Shown: positions 21,369-31,246, counted from the stretch's first letter. The stretch is DNA of 64,000 bases from Kosakonia sacchari SP1 (GCF_000300455.3 NZ_CP007215.2:3782001-3846000), one strand, 5' to 3'. Notes: a model not told the origin generated them from the letters alone. Numbers and translations are program-made.

Positions 21369-22469
21369 ATGGCAAAACTGCGGGTAGGGGTCGTCTTTGG
21401 CGGCAAATCAGCGGAACATGAAGTGTCGTTACAGTCGGCGAAAAATATCGTCGACGCCATGGATAAATCACGCTTTGACGTGGTGCTACTGGGGATCGAT
21501 AAACAGGGGCAGTGGCATGTCAGCGATGCGAATAATTACCTGCTAAACGCCAGCGATCCGGCGCGTATCGCCTTAAACCCCTCGGAAAATAGCGTGGCGC
21601 TGGTGCCGGGGATCCAGCAGCAGCAACTGATCCAGGCAGAAAACAGCACGCCGCTTCCAAATGTCGATGTGATCTTCCCGATTGTTCATGGCACGCTGGG
21701 CGAAGATGGTTCATTGCAGGGCATGCTGCGTCTGGCGAACTTGCCGTTTGTCGGTTCCGACGTACTCGCCTCTGCGGCCTGCATGGATAAAGATGTCACC
21801 AAGCGCCTGTTACGCGACGCCGGGCTTTCCATCGCCCCGTTTATCACGCTCACACGCGCCAATCGTGAGCGGATTAGCTTCAGCAATGTGCAAGCCCAAC
21901 TCGGTTTGCCGCTGTTTGTTAAACCCGCCAACCAGGGGTCCTCTGTGGGGGTCAGCAAGGTGACCAATGAAGCGCAGTACCACGCTGCGGTCAACCTGGC
22001 GTTTGAGTTCGATAAAAAAGTGGTTGTTGAAACCGGCATCAAAGGCCGTGAGATCGAATGCGCGGTGTTGGGCAATGACGAGCCGCAAGCCAGTACCTGT
22101 GGCGAAATCGTGCTTAACAGCGAGTTTTACGCCTACGACACCAAATACATCGATGACAACGGGGCTCAGGTGGTTGTGCCCGCCGACATTGATCCGGCAA
22201 TCAACGATAAAATCCGCACCATTGCCGTGCAGGCTTATCAGGCGCTGGGTTGTGAAGGCATGGCGCGCGTAGATGTGTTCCTGACGCCGGAAAACGAGGT
22301 GATCATCAACGAGATCAACACGCTGCCAGGGTTCACCAATATCAGCATGTACCCGAAACTGTGGCAGGCGAGCGGCATTGGTTATAGCGAGTTAATCACG
22401 CGCCTGATTGAGCTGGCCATTGCGCGCCATCAGGTCAACAGCGCGCTGAAAATTACCGTTAACAATTAA
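21369..22469 (+). CDS. ddlA: D-alanine--D-alanine ligase A
   Basis: Cytoplasmic ATP-grasp enzyme that joins two D-alanines for peptidoglycan precursor synthesis. It has 366 residues (364 in E. coli). The N-terminal [11 protein letters not shown], the glycine-rich loop [10 protein letters not shown], and the metal-binding [10 protein letters not shown] motifs are intact. The ATG at 21369 matches the family N-terminus ([13 protein letters not shown]), although GGAG sits only two bases before it; GTG at 21357 or ATG at 21353 nearby may also contribute. Confidence 0.95.
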   Translation: MAKLRVGVVFGGKSAEHEVSLQSAKNIVDAMDKSRFDVVLLGIDKQGQWHVSDANNYLLNASDPARIALNPSENSVALVPGIQQQQLIQAENSTPLPNVDVIFPIVHGTLGEDGSLQGMLRLANLPFVGSDVLASAACMDKDVTKRLLRDAGLSIAPFITLTRANRERISFSNVQAQLGLPLFVKPANQGSSVGVSKVTNEAQYHAAVNLAFEFDKKVVVETGIKGREIECAVLGNDEPQASTCGEIVLNSEFYAYDTKYIDDNGAQVVVPADIDPAINDKIRTIAVQAYQALGCEGMARVDVFLTPENEVIINEINTLPGFTNISMYPKLWQASGIGYSELITRLIELAIARHQVNSALKITVNN

Positions 22470-22691
22470 TCACTGCGGTTTATCCGCCGTCTCCTCGTCT
22501 TCCGGACGGCGGCGGATAATTAACCCGGCCAGCCAGAAACCAATCACCCAGGTCACCAGCCCCACCGCATAGGTTTGCCAGCCTTTGGCTTCAAACCCCA
22601 GCAGCCCGACCACGCCATTCAGAATAAATATCAACCCAATCGCAAACGCGTAATAGTGCCAGTCACGGCGGATTTTTACAGGCAGCTTCAT
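22470..22691 (-). CDS. yaiZ: Small membrane protein YaiZ
   Basis: Inner-membrane protein of 73 residues with two hydrophobic helices and a charged tail (IIRRRPEDEETADK). It starts MKLPVKIRRDWHYYAFAIG, almost identical to E. coli YaiZ (70 residues). It converges on ddlA, the stop codons being directly adjacent, with no terminator visible between them. Function unknown (DUF2754). Confidence 0.92.
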   Translation of the reverse strand: MKLPVKIRRDWHYYAFAIGLIFILNGVVGLLGFEAKGWQTYAVGLVTWVIGFWLAGLIIRRRPEDEETADKPQ

Positions 22692-22957
22692 GACAACTCC
22701 GGCAGTCAAAACGGCATCATCGCACAACCGCCGCTTACCGTCTGTGGCGTATGCGGAAATTCTGAAATGTTACCAAAGTAATTAAAACGTTACAGAAATG
22801 TGAGCATCGGCAAAAATCATCCAACTGGAATCATTCCCGGGGCGAAATTATCACCATTCTGATGTTGACAAAGCGGTACAACTGCCAAAATTACCGTCAG
22901 TTGAGGCCACGCGCCAACTAAATCGAGCGTTAAAAAGTAAAGAGTACCGGAGGTCTT

Positions 22958-23266
22958 ATGGCTGACTTTACTATGTCAAAACCCTTTAAGGGCGCAAAAC
23001 AACGTGACACCTCCAGACCGGGTAATATTGCTTACGCCGTATTCGTACTACTCTGCTTCTGGGCGGGTGCGCAGTTGCTGAACCTGCTGGTGCATGCACC
23101 GGGCGTGTTCGAGCATCTGATGCAAGTGCAGGACACCACCCGCCCGCATGTAGAAATGGGAATGGGCGTCGGCACGATTTTCGGTCTTGTGCCTTTCCTC
23201 GCGGGAAGCGCCCTGCTTGGTGTTATCTTCCTTATTTTACGCTGGCGACATCACCATTCACGCTAG
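22958..23266 (+). CDS. yaiY: Inner-membrane protein YaiY
   Basis: Protein of 102 residues, the E. coli length, with two hydrophobic helices (about 24-45 and 72-94), a conserved start [20 protein letters not shown], and a histidine-rich tail (RWRHHHSR). GGAGG precedes the ATG. Its stop codon overlaps that of yaiW on the opposite strand by 3 bp. Function unknown (DUF2755). Confidence 0.93.
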   Translation: MADFTMSKPFKGAKQRDTSRPGNIAYAVFVLLCFWAGAQLLNLLVHAPGVFEHLMQVQDTTRPHVEMGMGVGTIFGLVPFLAGSALLGVIFLILRWRHHHSR

Positions 23267-24390
23267 TTCTGCGCCATACAGGCGGCCCGACGATCGTCGA
23301 CGCGCTTCGCAAACCATGCTGTTGTCAGGTTGCGCGTGATCTTCGGGCTTTCCAGCTTGATCCCCGGCAGTATCTCTCTCGGCAATGTTTTGCCGCTTTT
23401 CTTCTCGGCCAGCCGATACACTTCGCGATACAGTTTGGTCTCTTCCAGCTTGTTGCTGTCTCCGCGTTCCAGCTGCCGACGGATATCACGATCGCTCATG
23501 CCAAGCGAAGCGCCCAGTTTGCGCGCGGCTAATTCCGTCGTACCGGCATCGCTGCTGCCGTACAAAATCAGATCGCCGTCGAGCGCCAGTTTCATGCCGG
23601 TCGCTTTGCTGATGGCGTTCTGAAATGCCGCGTTGCGGCTGGCATACAATCCGGCATTAAAATCGGCGAAACGGTAAATGGGTGCGGTGTAATTGACCGG
23701 ATAATTGAGCAGATGATAAGTGCCAAACCATAATCCACCGCGGCGGCTAAAGACCTCCTGGCGCACGGTGCCTGCCATTTTCCACGGATAACCGTCCGTA
23801 TGCTGCTCGGCAAAGGCGACGCTAATCTGCATCGGTCCGCCAGTGCGCACCGGGTTAAGCGAACCAAACAGTTTTTGCCCCATCGGCACCATGCCAATGA
23901 AGTCATCAAAAATAGCGCTAAGCTCTTTTTCCGTGCGCACTTTGTCTAACCGTTCGCTGTAGCTTTTACCATTCGGCGATGGGATTTTCAGCGCGGTATG
24001 TACCAGCATCGTTGGGATATGCATCCGCTCGGCGCGCTTATCGATCTCTTTCCAGGCGATTTTATTCAGCCCCGGCACCACCGGATCAGACTGATAATTG
24101 GATTCCTGCTGCGCTACAGCCAGTACCGAGCAGATGTTCTCCAGCGTCGGCGACAGCTTCTGGCTGCTAAAGGTTGTCGCCAGATCCTGCGCCCAGCCAT
24201 CGCGATCTTTTATGCTGGCGGGGATGGTTCGCCGCACCACGCTTGCGACATCCATCGGCTTGTTCTGCTGCTGTTCCAGCGCTTTTTCTTTTTCAGCTTC
24301 GGCTTCTTTTTGCGAAAGCGTGCCCTGCGTACTACATCCGGCGAGAATCAACGTCGCCAGCAACCAGCCAAAACGGGGGACGTAAACCAT
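23263..24390 (-). CDS. yaiW: Surface lipoprotein YaiW
   Basis: Outer-membrane lipoprotein (DUF1615) of 375 residues; the lipobox LILAGC gives lipidation near residue 19. A Glu/Lys/Gln-rich linker follows, then the conserved domain with QESNYQSDP and [14 protein letters not shown], reminiscent of lytic-transglycosylase-like folds. In E. coli it is co-expressed with sbmA and promotes uptake of some proline-rich peptides. The ATG at 24390 has AAGGA upstream; an extension to 24459 would overlap sbmA. It follows sbmA by 13 bp in one operon. Confidence 0.93.
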   Translation of the reverse strand: MVYVPRFGWLLATLILAGCSTQGTLSQKEAEAEKEKALEQQQNKPMDVASVVRRTIPASIKDRDGWAQDLATTFSSQKLSPTLENICSVLAVAQQESNYQSDPVVPGLNKIAWKEIDKRAERMHIPTMLVHTALKIPSPNGKSYSERLDKVRTEKELSAIFDDFIGMVPMGQKLFGSLNPVRTGGPMQISVAFAEQHTDGYPWKMAGTVRQEVFSRRGGLWFGTYHLLNYPVNYTAPIYRFADFNAGLYASRNAAFQNAISKATGMKLALDGDLILYGSSDAGTTELAARKLGASLGMSDRDIRRQLERGDSNKLEETKLYREVYRLAEKKSGKTLPREILPGIKLESPKITRNLTTAWFAKRVDDRRAACMAQN

Positions 24391-24403
24391 AACGTTCCTT
24401 GTG

Positions 24404-25624
24404 TTAACCAAAAGTATGGGGCACAGGCTGGATCTCCTGCCCATCCAGTTCACGCTCAAAACTGCGTAAACGTTTATAGATAGACATCAGCTCCACCAGC
24501 GTCGTCCAGGAAGAGATCAAATACTGGAACGAACTGCGCACCTGCTCAAACACGTTAGTTATCTGGCGCATCAGACCGAAAGTGATAGCCCCGGCAGCAA
24601 TCGTCGGGAACAGCACAATCAGGCCAACCACCACATCAACCTGCATGTACAGGATACGGGCGATATTGAAATACATATAGTGAAAATAGAGCCGGAAATA
24701 GTTACGGCGCACGGCGGCGAACAGCTCCGCAACGGTATGCGGTCTGGCGCGCTCGGCATCATCTTCGCCGTAGACCAGCTCTTTACGGTAAGCCGCTTCC
24801 ACGCGCTGGTTTTTAAACGCCAGACCTGGCAGTTTGATGCCCACAAACGCCAGCAGCACGGTGCCGAGCAGTGCCCAGCTTACGGCGGCAATCACCAGCC
24901 CATAAGGGATGTGCCCGACCACCGGTATCTCCTGCACATGCGGCGACAAGGCCACCAGCACCGGCAAAAAAGCGATCAACGTCATGATGGCGTTAATAAA
25001 ACTGGTGCCCATATCTTCAAGCGTCGAGGCGAAACGCATGGTATCTTCCTGCACGCGCTGCGCTGCGCCTTCGATATGGCGCAAACGATCCCAGCGCGCC
25101 ATATAGTATTCGTTCATCGCCGTGCGCCAGCGGAACACATAGTGGCTGACGAAAAAGTTATTGAGCACCGCCACCGTTACGGCAATCAGCGCGATCCACA
25201 AAAACACGCCAATCTCGCTATACAGCTGGCTTATGCTGACTTTATTCGGCGCACTGAGCGCGGTCTGAATAAGATCGTAAAACGGCTGATACCAGGCGTT
25301 AATGGCGACGTTCACTTCCACCAAAAACCAGGTCACGAAGATAATTAACGCGGTGCCGAGAATCGACCAGCGCTGCCAGCGATGTGGCGAGAGGGTAAAC
25401 CAGAACAGCGCAAAAACGCCGACACAAAGCAGATAGTAGGCATAAAACAAAAGATAGCCTGGGCTCCAGAAACGCGCGGCGCTAATCGGCACATCCGCAG
25501 ACGCGCCGGTGAGGCGCATCAACCACGCTTCACCACCGGCCTGCCAGAAAACCACGGTAATCGCGGTCCAGATGAACACCGACAAAAAGAACAACGCCGG
25601 TTTCGGAAAGAAGGACTTAAACAT
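24404..25624 (-). CDS. sbmA: Peptide antibiotic transporter SbmA
   Basis: Inner-membrane, proton-driven importer of microcins B17 and J25, bleomycin and proline-rich antimicrobial peptides; a SbmA/BacA family dimer that resembles an ABC exporter membrane domain without an ATPase. It has 406 residues, identical in length to E. coli, with about eight helices and the conserved [11 protein letters not shown] and [12 protein letters not shown] segments. It is the first gene of sbmA-yaiW; a terminator upstream separates it from the preceding cysteine hydrolase. Confidence 0.96.
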   Translation of the reverse strand: MFKSFFPKPALFFLSVFIWTAITVVFWQAGGEAWLMRLTGASADVPISAARFWSPGYLLFYAYYLLCVGVFALFWFTLSPHRWQRWSILGTALIIFVTWFLVEVNVAINAWYQPFYDLIQTALSAPNKVSISQLYSEIGVFLWIALIAVTVAVLNNFFVSHYVFRWRTAMNEYYMARWDRLRHIEGAAQRVQEDTMRFASTLEDMGTSFINAIMTLIAFLPVLVALSPHVQEIPVVGHIPYGLVIAAVSWALLGTVLLAFVGIKLPGLAFKNQRVEAAYRKELVYGEDDAERARPHTVAELFAAVRRNYFRLYFHYMYFNIARILYMQVDVVVGLIVLFPTIAAGAITFGLMRQITNVFEQVRSSFQYLISSWTTLVELMSIYKRLRSFERELDGQEIQPVPHTFG

Positions 25625-25703
25625 AATGCTCTCCTGCTCACTTCTTATTATTTACGACAAATGCTGTGCATCACTGTGGGTAAGCCCCTGAACGGGCCGC
25701 GAC

Positions 25704-25729
25704 AAAAAAAGCGCCGCGAAATGCGGCGC
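25704..25729 (-). terminator. Intrinsic terminator after the cysteine hydrolase gene
   Basis: On the minus strand, stem GCGCCGC / GCGGCGC (25711-25717 and 25723-25729) is followed by seven T residues (complement of 25704-25710). It isolates the hydrolase gene from sbmA. Confidence 0.92.
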
Positions 25730-25761
25730 CGTCTGGTTAAATCTGACCTGAGGTTAACGCC

Positions 25762-26295
25762 TTAGTTCGTTTGCCATTCGTGAAGAATTGTTTCGACGGG
25801 TTTCACTAACACCGGGTTGCCCGGCACCGTTAACGTGCGCCACACCTCGTTATAGTGATCGATTAACACCGTGGCCTGCGCCGCCGGGCGATTCGCCGTG
25901 GTGTGCGCATCTTGCGCGACGGTGATAGCGTAACCACGGCTGGCGCCGTTCTTAAGCGTAGTATCCACGCAGTAATCGGTGGCGCACCCGCACATCACAA
26001 AAGCGCGAATGTCATGCTCACGCAGCACGCTTTCGAGCGTGGTGTGATAAAACGCATCACAGGCGGTTTTGGTAACATATAGGGCGTTCGCCGGCTGCGT
26101 CAGTTCCGGCAAAAGAGCAAACCCGTCGCTCCCCTCTTCCAGCCCGCCCGCTTCGGCGTGTTGAATAAAAATCACCGTGTCCGCTGCCGCGGTTAGTTGG
26201 TTAATGCGCGCCACGCATTGCTCACGCTGAATACGCTCTGTGGCAAACACGCCGTTTTGCATATCCACCACCATCACTACCCGTTGACTTGCCAT
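25762..26295 (-). CDS. Cysteine hydrolase, isochorismatase family
   Basis: A 177-residue cytoplasmic hydrolase of the isochorismatase-like superfamily (nicotinamidases, ureidoacrylate hydrolases and many uncharacterised members). The catalytic triad can be read as Asp11 (VVDMQ), Lys76 (VTKTACDAF) and Cys109 (ATDYCVDTT). The ATG at 26295 follows GGAG by seven bases; the frame extends upstream without similarity. It is a single gene with its own terminator, inserted between sbmA and ampH relative to E. coli. The substrate cannot be assigned. Confidence 0.85.
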   Translation of the reverse strand: MASQRVVMVVDMQNGVFATERIQREQCVARINQLTAAADTVIFIQHAEAGGLEEGSDGFALLPELTQPANALYVTKTACDAFYHTTLESVLREHDIRAFVMCGCATDYCVDTTLKNGASRGYAITVAQDAHTTANRPAAQATVLIDHYNEVWRTLTVPGNPVLVKPVETILHEWQTN

Positions 26296-26487
26296 TACCT
26301 GACTCCTGAGTGTGGGAAAGGAAGAGGTTATCACAGCCGCCTTACTCCAAAGTCATAGGCAAAAAATTTCATATTTACCCATCGTTACGTATTAGGGCGA
26401 AATAACACGCTTATTGGTGCTTTGCATCGAATCGCCGGGTAGTATAAATATCCTCTATCGTTCCCATTCTTATATGGATCCCCTTCG

Positions 26488-27645
26488 TTGAAACGTTGTC
26501 TGCTTTTCTCCGCGTTGCTCTGCACGCTGAGTATGACCAGCGCCCGTGCGGCGCAACAATCTCCCGATCCGGTATTTGCCTCTGACATTGTCGATCGTTA
26601 CGCCAACCACATCTATTACGGTAGCGGTGCGACCGGGATGGCAATGGTGGTCATCGACGGTAACCAGCGCGTGTTCAGAAGCTTTGGTGAAACCCGTCCA
26701 GGCAACAATGTTCGCCCGCAGCTGGATTCGGTTATCCGTATTGCGTCGCTCTCCAAGCTGATGACCAGCGAAATGCTGGTGAAACTGCTCGATCAGGGCC
26801 GGGTGCGTCTTGACGATCCATTAAGCAAATATGCGCCACCTGGCGCGCGCGTACCGACCTTCGAAGGCACGCCGATCAAGCTGGTTAACCTCGCGACCCA
26901 CACCAGCGCCCTGCCGCGTGAGCAGCCTGGCGGCGCGGCGCACCGCTCGGTATTTGTCTGGCCAACGCGCGAGCAGCGCTGGAGCTGGCTTTCCACCGCG
27001 AAGTTAAAAACCGCGCCGGGCGCGCAGGCCTCTTACTCCAACCTGGCCTTTGACCTGCTGGCCGATGCGCTTTCTCAGGCGGCCGGAAAACCCTATCCGC
27101 AGCTATTTGAAGAGCAGATAACCCGCCCGCTGGGGATGAAAGACACCACCTTTACGCCGTCGCCAGATCAGTGCAAACGTCTGATGGTGGCGGAAAAAGG
27201 GGCCAGCCCGTGCGACAACACACTGGCAGCGATTGGCAGCGGCGGCGTTTACTCCACGCCAGGCGATATGATGCGCTGGATGCAGCAGTTCCTCTCGTCC
27301 GATTTCTATACCCGCAACAGCCAGGCCGACCGTATGCAAACGCTGATCTACCCGCGTAATCAGCTTACTAAGGTGATCGGCATGGATGTCCCCGGCAAAG
27401 CCGACGCACTCGGCCTCGGCTGGGTCTATATGGCTCCGAAAGACGGTCACCCGGGTATCATCCAGAAAACTGGCGGCGGCGGCGGTTTCATCACCTATAT
27501 AGCGATGGTGCCGCAGCATAACGTCGGCGTCTTTGTGGTGATGACCCGTTCCCCGCTGACGCGCTTTACCAGCATGAGCGACGGCGCGAATGACCTTGTC
27601 AGCGAGCTGAGCAACAACAAACCGCTGGTGGTTCCGGCCTCCTGA
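26488..27645 (+). CDS. ampH: D-alanyl-D-alanine carboxypeptidase/endopeptidase AmpH
   Basis: Periplasmic penicillin-binding protein of the class C beta-lactamase fold, active as DD-carboxypeptidase and endopeptidase in peptidoglycan recycling. It has 385 residues, the same as E. coli. A signal peptide ends at about ARA (residue 21). The active-site motifs are SLSK (Ser87, Lys90), YSN (183-185), and KTG (327-329). The start codon is TTG at 26488, giving MKRCLLFSALL; no ATG fits the family N-terminus. A hairpin terminator follows. Confidence 0.95.
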   Translation: MKRCLLFSALLCTLSMTSARAAQQSPDPVFASDIVDRYANHIYYGSGATGMAMVVIDGNQRVFRSFGETRPGNNVRPQLDSVIRIASLSKLMTSEMLVKLLDQGRVRLDDPLSKYAPPGARVPTFEGTPIKLVNLATHTSALPREQPGGAAHRSVFVWPTREQRWSWLSTAKLKTAPGAQASYSNLAFDLLADALSQAAGKPYPQLFEEQITRPLGMKDTTFTPSPDQCKRLMVAEKGASPCDNTLAAIGSGGVYSTPGDMMRWMQQFLSSDFYTRNSQADRMQTLIYPRNQLTKVIGMDVPGKADALGLGWVYMAPKDGHPGIIQKTGGGGGFITYIAMVPQHNVGVFVVMTRSPLTRFTSMSDGANDLVSELSNNKPLVVPAS

Positions 27646-27655
27646 TGCGGCAAAA

Positions 27656-27688
27656 GGCAGACGGTTTGCCGCCTGCCTTCCCCTTTTA
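27656..27688 (+). terminator. Intrinsic terminator after ampH
   Basis: A stem of GGCAGACGG with CCGCCTGCC (one mismatch) and a TTTG loop is followed by TTCCCCTTTT. It lies just beyond the ampH stop. Confidence 0.7.
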
Positions 27689-27765
27689 ACAGCGATTTTG
27701 GTAAAACAGCCCGCCACCTTTTCGGCTACAATGCCGCCATCTGTTCCACAAACATCAGGCATACC

Positions 27766-28737
27766 ATGACCGATTTAATTACTCGTCCCCGCCGCCTGCG
27801 CAAATCGCCTGCGCTGCGCGCCATGTTTGAAGAGACAACACTGAGCAAAAACGACCTGGTGTTGCCGATCTTTGTTGAAGAAGAGCTCGGCGATTACAAA
27901 GCCATCGCCGCCATGCCGGGCGTGATGCGCATTCCGGAAAAGTATCTGGCGCGCGAGATCGAACGCATCGCCAACGCCGGGATCCGCTCAGTGATGACCT
28001 TTGGCATTTCGCATCACACCGATGAGACTGGCAGCGATACCTGGCAAGAAAACGGCCTGGTGGCGCGGATGTCACGCATTTGCAAAGAGACAGTGCCGGA
28101 AATGGTGGTGATGTCCGACACCTGTTTTTGCGAATACACCTCGCACGGCCACTGCGGTGTGCTGTGCGATCACGGCGTGGATAACGACGCCACGCTGATT
28201 AATCTCGGTAAACAAGCGGTGATTGCCGCCGCGGCAGGCGCCGATTTCATCGCGCCATCGGCGGCGATGGATGGTCAGGTGCAGGCGATCCGCCGTGCGC
28301 TGGATGCGGCGGGCTTTACCGATACCGCGATCATGTCCTATTCGACTAAATTCGCCTCATCCTTCTACGGTCCGTTCCGCGAAGCCGCGGGCACGGCGCT
28401 GAAAGGCGATCGTAAAACCTATCAGATGCACCCGATGAACCGCCGCGAAGCGATTCGCGAGTCGCTTATTGATGAGGCTGAAGGCGCAGACTGCCTGATG
28501 GTGAAACCGGCAGGCGCTTATCTCGATATCCTGCGTGATATTCGCGAGCGCACCGAACTGCCGCTGGGCGCTTATCAGGTGAGCGGTGAATACGCGATGA
28601 TCAAGTTTGCCGCTCAGGCAGGCGCAATTGATGAAGACAAAGTAGTGCTGGAAAGCCTGGGTGCGATTAAACGCGCCGGCGCGGATTTGATTTTCAGCTA
28701 TTTCGCCCTCGATCTCGCCGAACGCGGCATCCTCTGA
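27766..28737 (+). CDS. hemB: Delta-aminolevulinic acid dehydratase (porphobilinogen synthase)
   Basis: Cytoplasmic octameric enzyme that condenses two 5-aminolevulinate molecules to porphobilinogen in haem and sirohaem synthesis. It has 323 residues (324 in E. coli). The zinc-site cysteines 120, 122 and 130 ([12 protein letters not shown]) and the Schiff-base lysines 195 (STKFAS) and 247 (MVKPAG) are present. A strong terminator follows. It marks the left edge of the accessory segment that extends to tRNA-Thr. Confidence 0.97.
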   Translation: MTDLITRPRRLRKSPALRAMFEETTLSKNDLVLPIFVEEELGDYKAIAAMPGVMRIPEKYLAREIERIANAGIRSVMTFGISHHTDETGSDTWQENGLVARMSRICKETVPEMVVMSDTCFCEYTSHGHCGVLCDHGVDNDATLINLGKQAVIAAAAGADFIAPSAAMDGQVQAIRRALDAAGFTDTAIMSYSTKFASSFYGPFREAAGTALKGDRKTYQMHPMNRREAIRESLIDEAEGADCLMVKPAGAYLDILRDIRERTELPLGAYQVSGEYAMIKFAAQAGAIDEDKVVLESLGAIKRAGADLIFSYFALDLAERGIL

Positions 28738-28741
28738 ACGA

Positions 28742-28766
28742 AGCGGGCCTGGCCCGCTTTTTTTTG
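28742..28766 (+). terminator. Intrinsic terminator after hemB
   Basis: The stem AGCGGGCC / GGCCCGCT is followed by eight T residues. Confidence 0.92.
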
Positions 28767-28879
28767 CCTTTCCTTCTGATTCTCCTGCCGTCTTTAAATT
28801 GTCATTTCTTCATTGTAATGAAATGTAAGCGTCATCTTCGCCCTTTACTGTCATCGGCAAGACGGGAGGAGAAATCACC

Positions 28880-30604
28880 ATGTTTAGTCTCGACAATGTA
28901 CTTGAGGATCTCTGGCCACAGGCCAGGCCAGCACCCTGGCAAAAAAATCTGCTCAGACGCCTGCTCTATGAGCAAGAGTTTCAGCAGTTCGCCGCGCTCC
29001 ACCCCCACCTGAAGGGGCTGGATATGGTGGAACAAGTACTCGAACATCTACAAATCCGCTGCACCGTTCCCGCTCACTGCCTCGAACAAATCCCTGAACA
29101 TGGCCCGCTGGTCATCATTTCCAACCATCCGACAGGCACGCTCGACGGGCTGGCGCTGTTGTACGCCGTTTCCCGCGTACGCCGCGATGTGAAAGTGGTC
29201 ACCAACCGCATGCTGACGCACCTTGAGCCGCTCAGTTCCCTGTTTATTCCGGTGGATAACATGGGCGGTCGCACGCGTAAATCCTCATTGCAGCAAATGG
29301 AAAACCAGTTGCAAAGCGGCGGCGTGTTGATCTTCTTCCCGGCCGGGGAAGTGTCGCGCATGACGCGCAAAGGCATTCGCGATAAAAGCTGGCACGCCGG
29401 GTTTATCAAGCTGGCCAGTAAATTCCGCACGCCGTTACTGCCGGTGTGGATTGACGCACGCAACAGCGCCCTGTTCTACGCCAGCGCGATGGTCTCTGAA
29501 ACGCTTCCCTTTATACTGCTGATGCAGCAGATGTTTCGCCGGCGCGACAGCGCACTGCCGATCAAAATCGGTGAACGTATTCCCTGGGACAGCTGGCACA
29601 CGCCGCAGCTCGCACCACGCGAGCTGGCCGATAAGTGTCGCCAACATGTCCTGCGTCTTGGCAAGGGATTGCCCGGCCCCTTCAAAACTGAGTGTGCCAT
29701 CGCACGTCCGGAAGCGCGCATTACGCTGCGCCGGGAGCTTAACAACGCCGAGTGCCTCGGTCGCACCGCTGATGGCAAGGTCATCTATCTGTGGCAGCGT
29801 AAAGGGCAGGAAGATGCACCGCTGCTGCGCGAGCTTGGGCGACTGCGTGAAATCGCCTTCCGTGCCGTGGGCGAAGGCAGCGGTAAACGTCGTGATACGG
29901 ATAAATATGACGACGATTACCTGCATCTGATTTTGTGGGATGAGGCCGATCTGGAAATTGTCGGCGCTTACCGTTTTATGCCCACCGCTCAGCAAATGGC
30001 GGCGCGCGGCGTCGAAGGGTTATACAGCCACAGCCTGTTCCATTACGACGATCGCATGGCAGATGTGCTGCGCCACGGCATTGAACTGGGGCGCAGCTTT
30101 ATTCAGCCGCGCTACTGGGGACGTCGCGGGCTGGATTATCTGTGGTCGGGTATCGGTGCCTATCTGGCGCGTTATCCGCAGTATCGCTACCTGTTTGGCC
30201 CAGTCTCTATTTCCGGCGGGATGCCGCCTGCGGCGCGCGATCTGCTGGTGGCGTTCTATCGCCTGTGGTTCCCGGCAACCTGGCCGCTGGCGTCATCGCG
30301 CCGCCCGTGGCCTGCCAGCATGCCGGAAGTGCTGGCGCAGTTTACCGGCGATGACTACACCGAAGATCTGACACGGCTGAAATCGCTGCTGGGAAACCTG
30401 GGCTGCGGCATTCCGCCGCTATATAAACAATATTCCGAACTGTGTGAGCCTGGCGGCGTGCAATTTATCGATTTCGGCTGCGACCCGGATTTTAATAATT
30501 GCGTGGATGGCCTGGTGCTGGTGGATTTAACGCACCTGAAAGCGAACCGCTACGAGCGTTATATTGCTGTGCATCTGTCCCAGCCGGAAACAGAAACGGC
30601 ATAA
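28880..30604 (+). CDS. OlsF-like bifunctional acyltransferase (PlsC domain plus OlsB/GNAT-like domain)
   Basis: A 574-residue protein with two acyltransferase domains. The N-terminal half carries PlsC-type motifs in the variant NHPTGTLDG (82-90) and FPAGEVSR (153-160). The C-terminal half (about 280-480) resembles the acetyltransferase_5 domain of OlsB. This architecture matches OlsF of Serratia, which makes ornithine lipids: the C-terminal domain N-acylates ornithine and the N-terminal domain O-acylates the product. It is preceded by GGGAGGAG and followed by a terminator. Three GTCAT half-sites lie upstream (28799-28854) but without the 11-bp spacing of a Pho box. The ornithine-lipid role is inferred from architecture. 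Confidence 0.75.
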   Translation: MFSLDNVLEDLWPQARPAPWQKNLLRRLLYEQEFQQFAALHPHLKGLDMVEQVLEHLQIRCTVPAHCLEQIPEHGPLVIISNHPTGTLDGLALLYAVSRVRRDVKVVTNRMLTHLEPLSSLFIPVDNMGGRTRKSSLQQMENQLQSGGVLIFFPAGEVSRMTRKGIRDKSWHAGFIKLASKFRTPLLPVWIDARNSALFYASAMVSETLPFILLMQQMFRRRDSALPIKIGERIPWDSWHTPQLAPRELADKCRQHVLRLGKGLPGPFKTECAIARPEARITLRRELNNAECLGRTADGKVIYLWQRKGQEDAPLLRELGRLREIAFRAVGEGSGKRRDTDKYDDDYLHLILWDEADLEIVGAYRFMPTAQQMAARGVEGLYSHSLFHYDDRMADVLRHGIELGRSFIQPRYWGRRGLDYLWSGIGAYLARYPQYRYLFGPVSISGGMPPAARDLLVAFYRLWFPATWPLASSRRPWPASMPEVLAQFTGDDYTEDLTRLKSLLGNLGCGIPPLYKQYSELCEPGGVQFIDFGCDPDFNNCVDGLVLVDLTHLKANRYERYIAVHLSQPETETA

Positions 30605-30625
30605 AGTATGCCTGTACAAAATACA

Positions 30626-30656
30626 AAAGCCGTCGCGTTATGCGTGACGGCTTTTT
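30626..30656. terminator. Bidirectional terminator
   Basis: The stem AAAGCCGTCGCG / CGTGACGGCTTT (imperfect near the loop) has T runs on the plus strand and TTTTGTATTTT on the minus strand. It serves the OlsF-like gene and, on the other strand, the candidate small gene at 30668-30757. Confidence 0.85.
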
Positions 30657-30667
30657 AACGGATCCTG

Positions 30668-30757
30668 TCAGCCATGCACCAGCCGCAACTGTGCTCGTCG
30701 GCTATTTAAACGAGGGTTGTCGGTAAAAATGACATATAAAATGGGTCGCCAGGCCAT
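30668..30757 (-). CDS. Candidate 29-residue small protein
   Basis: An open frame beginning MAWRPILYVIFTDNPRLNSR and ending QLRLVHG. An unusually strong ribosome site, AGGAGG (30763-30768), lies five bases before the ATG, and an intrinsic terminator begins about 12 bp after the stop. A short hydrophobic stretch (5-11) is followed by a basic tail, so a membrane-surface peptide or a leader peptide is possible. The family was not recognised. The sequence supports a short mRNA; whether the protein is made is inference. Confidence 0.5.
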   Translation of the reverse strand: MAWRPILYVIFTDNPRLNSRRAQLRLVHG

Positions 30758-30768
30758 GACATCCTCCT

Positions 30769-31246
30769 TTGTTAAATATCATCCTGGGTTTGGCTGAAAA
30801 TGATTGTGTCAAACTAAAGTGCCAGACAATTCAGGTCAACCCATTATTCCGGATTAGATTTAACATCAGGTTATTACGATAATGATATGTGTTGCGCCTC
30901 ACAAAAAACAAAATAAATCACGCTGTAAAATCAACATGTTAAGTTATTGTGAATTACGCCATTTAAATAACACACCGTCACTTTAATTAAAGCCCGATAT
31001 GACAAAAAAAGGGGTAAGAATAGTCGGATTTAAATTTCCAGTTATTCCCTATAACATTTCCAGAAATCAGGCTATCGCCTTTTTTTATTAACCCATCGGC
31101 AATTAATTTCACCTTAAGCAGCATTTTCGCCAGTTTCACCATTGCAGGGCAACCTGCACCAGAATCCGATCTGCCACGGTGCAAACCATGCAGCATTTCA
31201 AAACCATAATCATCTAACTGTTTAATTAACCAAGGAATATATCTCC
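30769..31246. other. AT-rich intergenic region upstream of eat
   Basis: About 480 bp of low GC content, presumably holding the promoter of the small minus-strand gene and upstream activator sites for the eat promoter. A palindrome, TGCAGG-GCAA-CCTGCA (31143-31158), and an inverted pair TGCACC (31155-31160) / GGTGCA (31178-31183) lie 65-105 bp upstream of the sigma-54 promoter. A 92-codon frame (30987-31265, minus) crosses it but runs through the promoter and lacks a ribosome site. Confidence 0.45.

Noticed and set aside
28799..28854. Possible Pho box upstream of the OlsF-like gene
   Set aside because: Three GTCAT half-sites exist but are spaced 30 and 19 bp rather than 11 bp, so they do not form a PhoB site.
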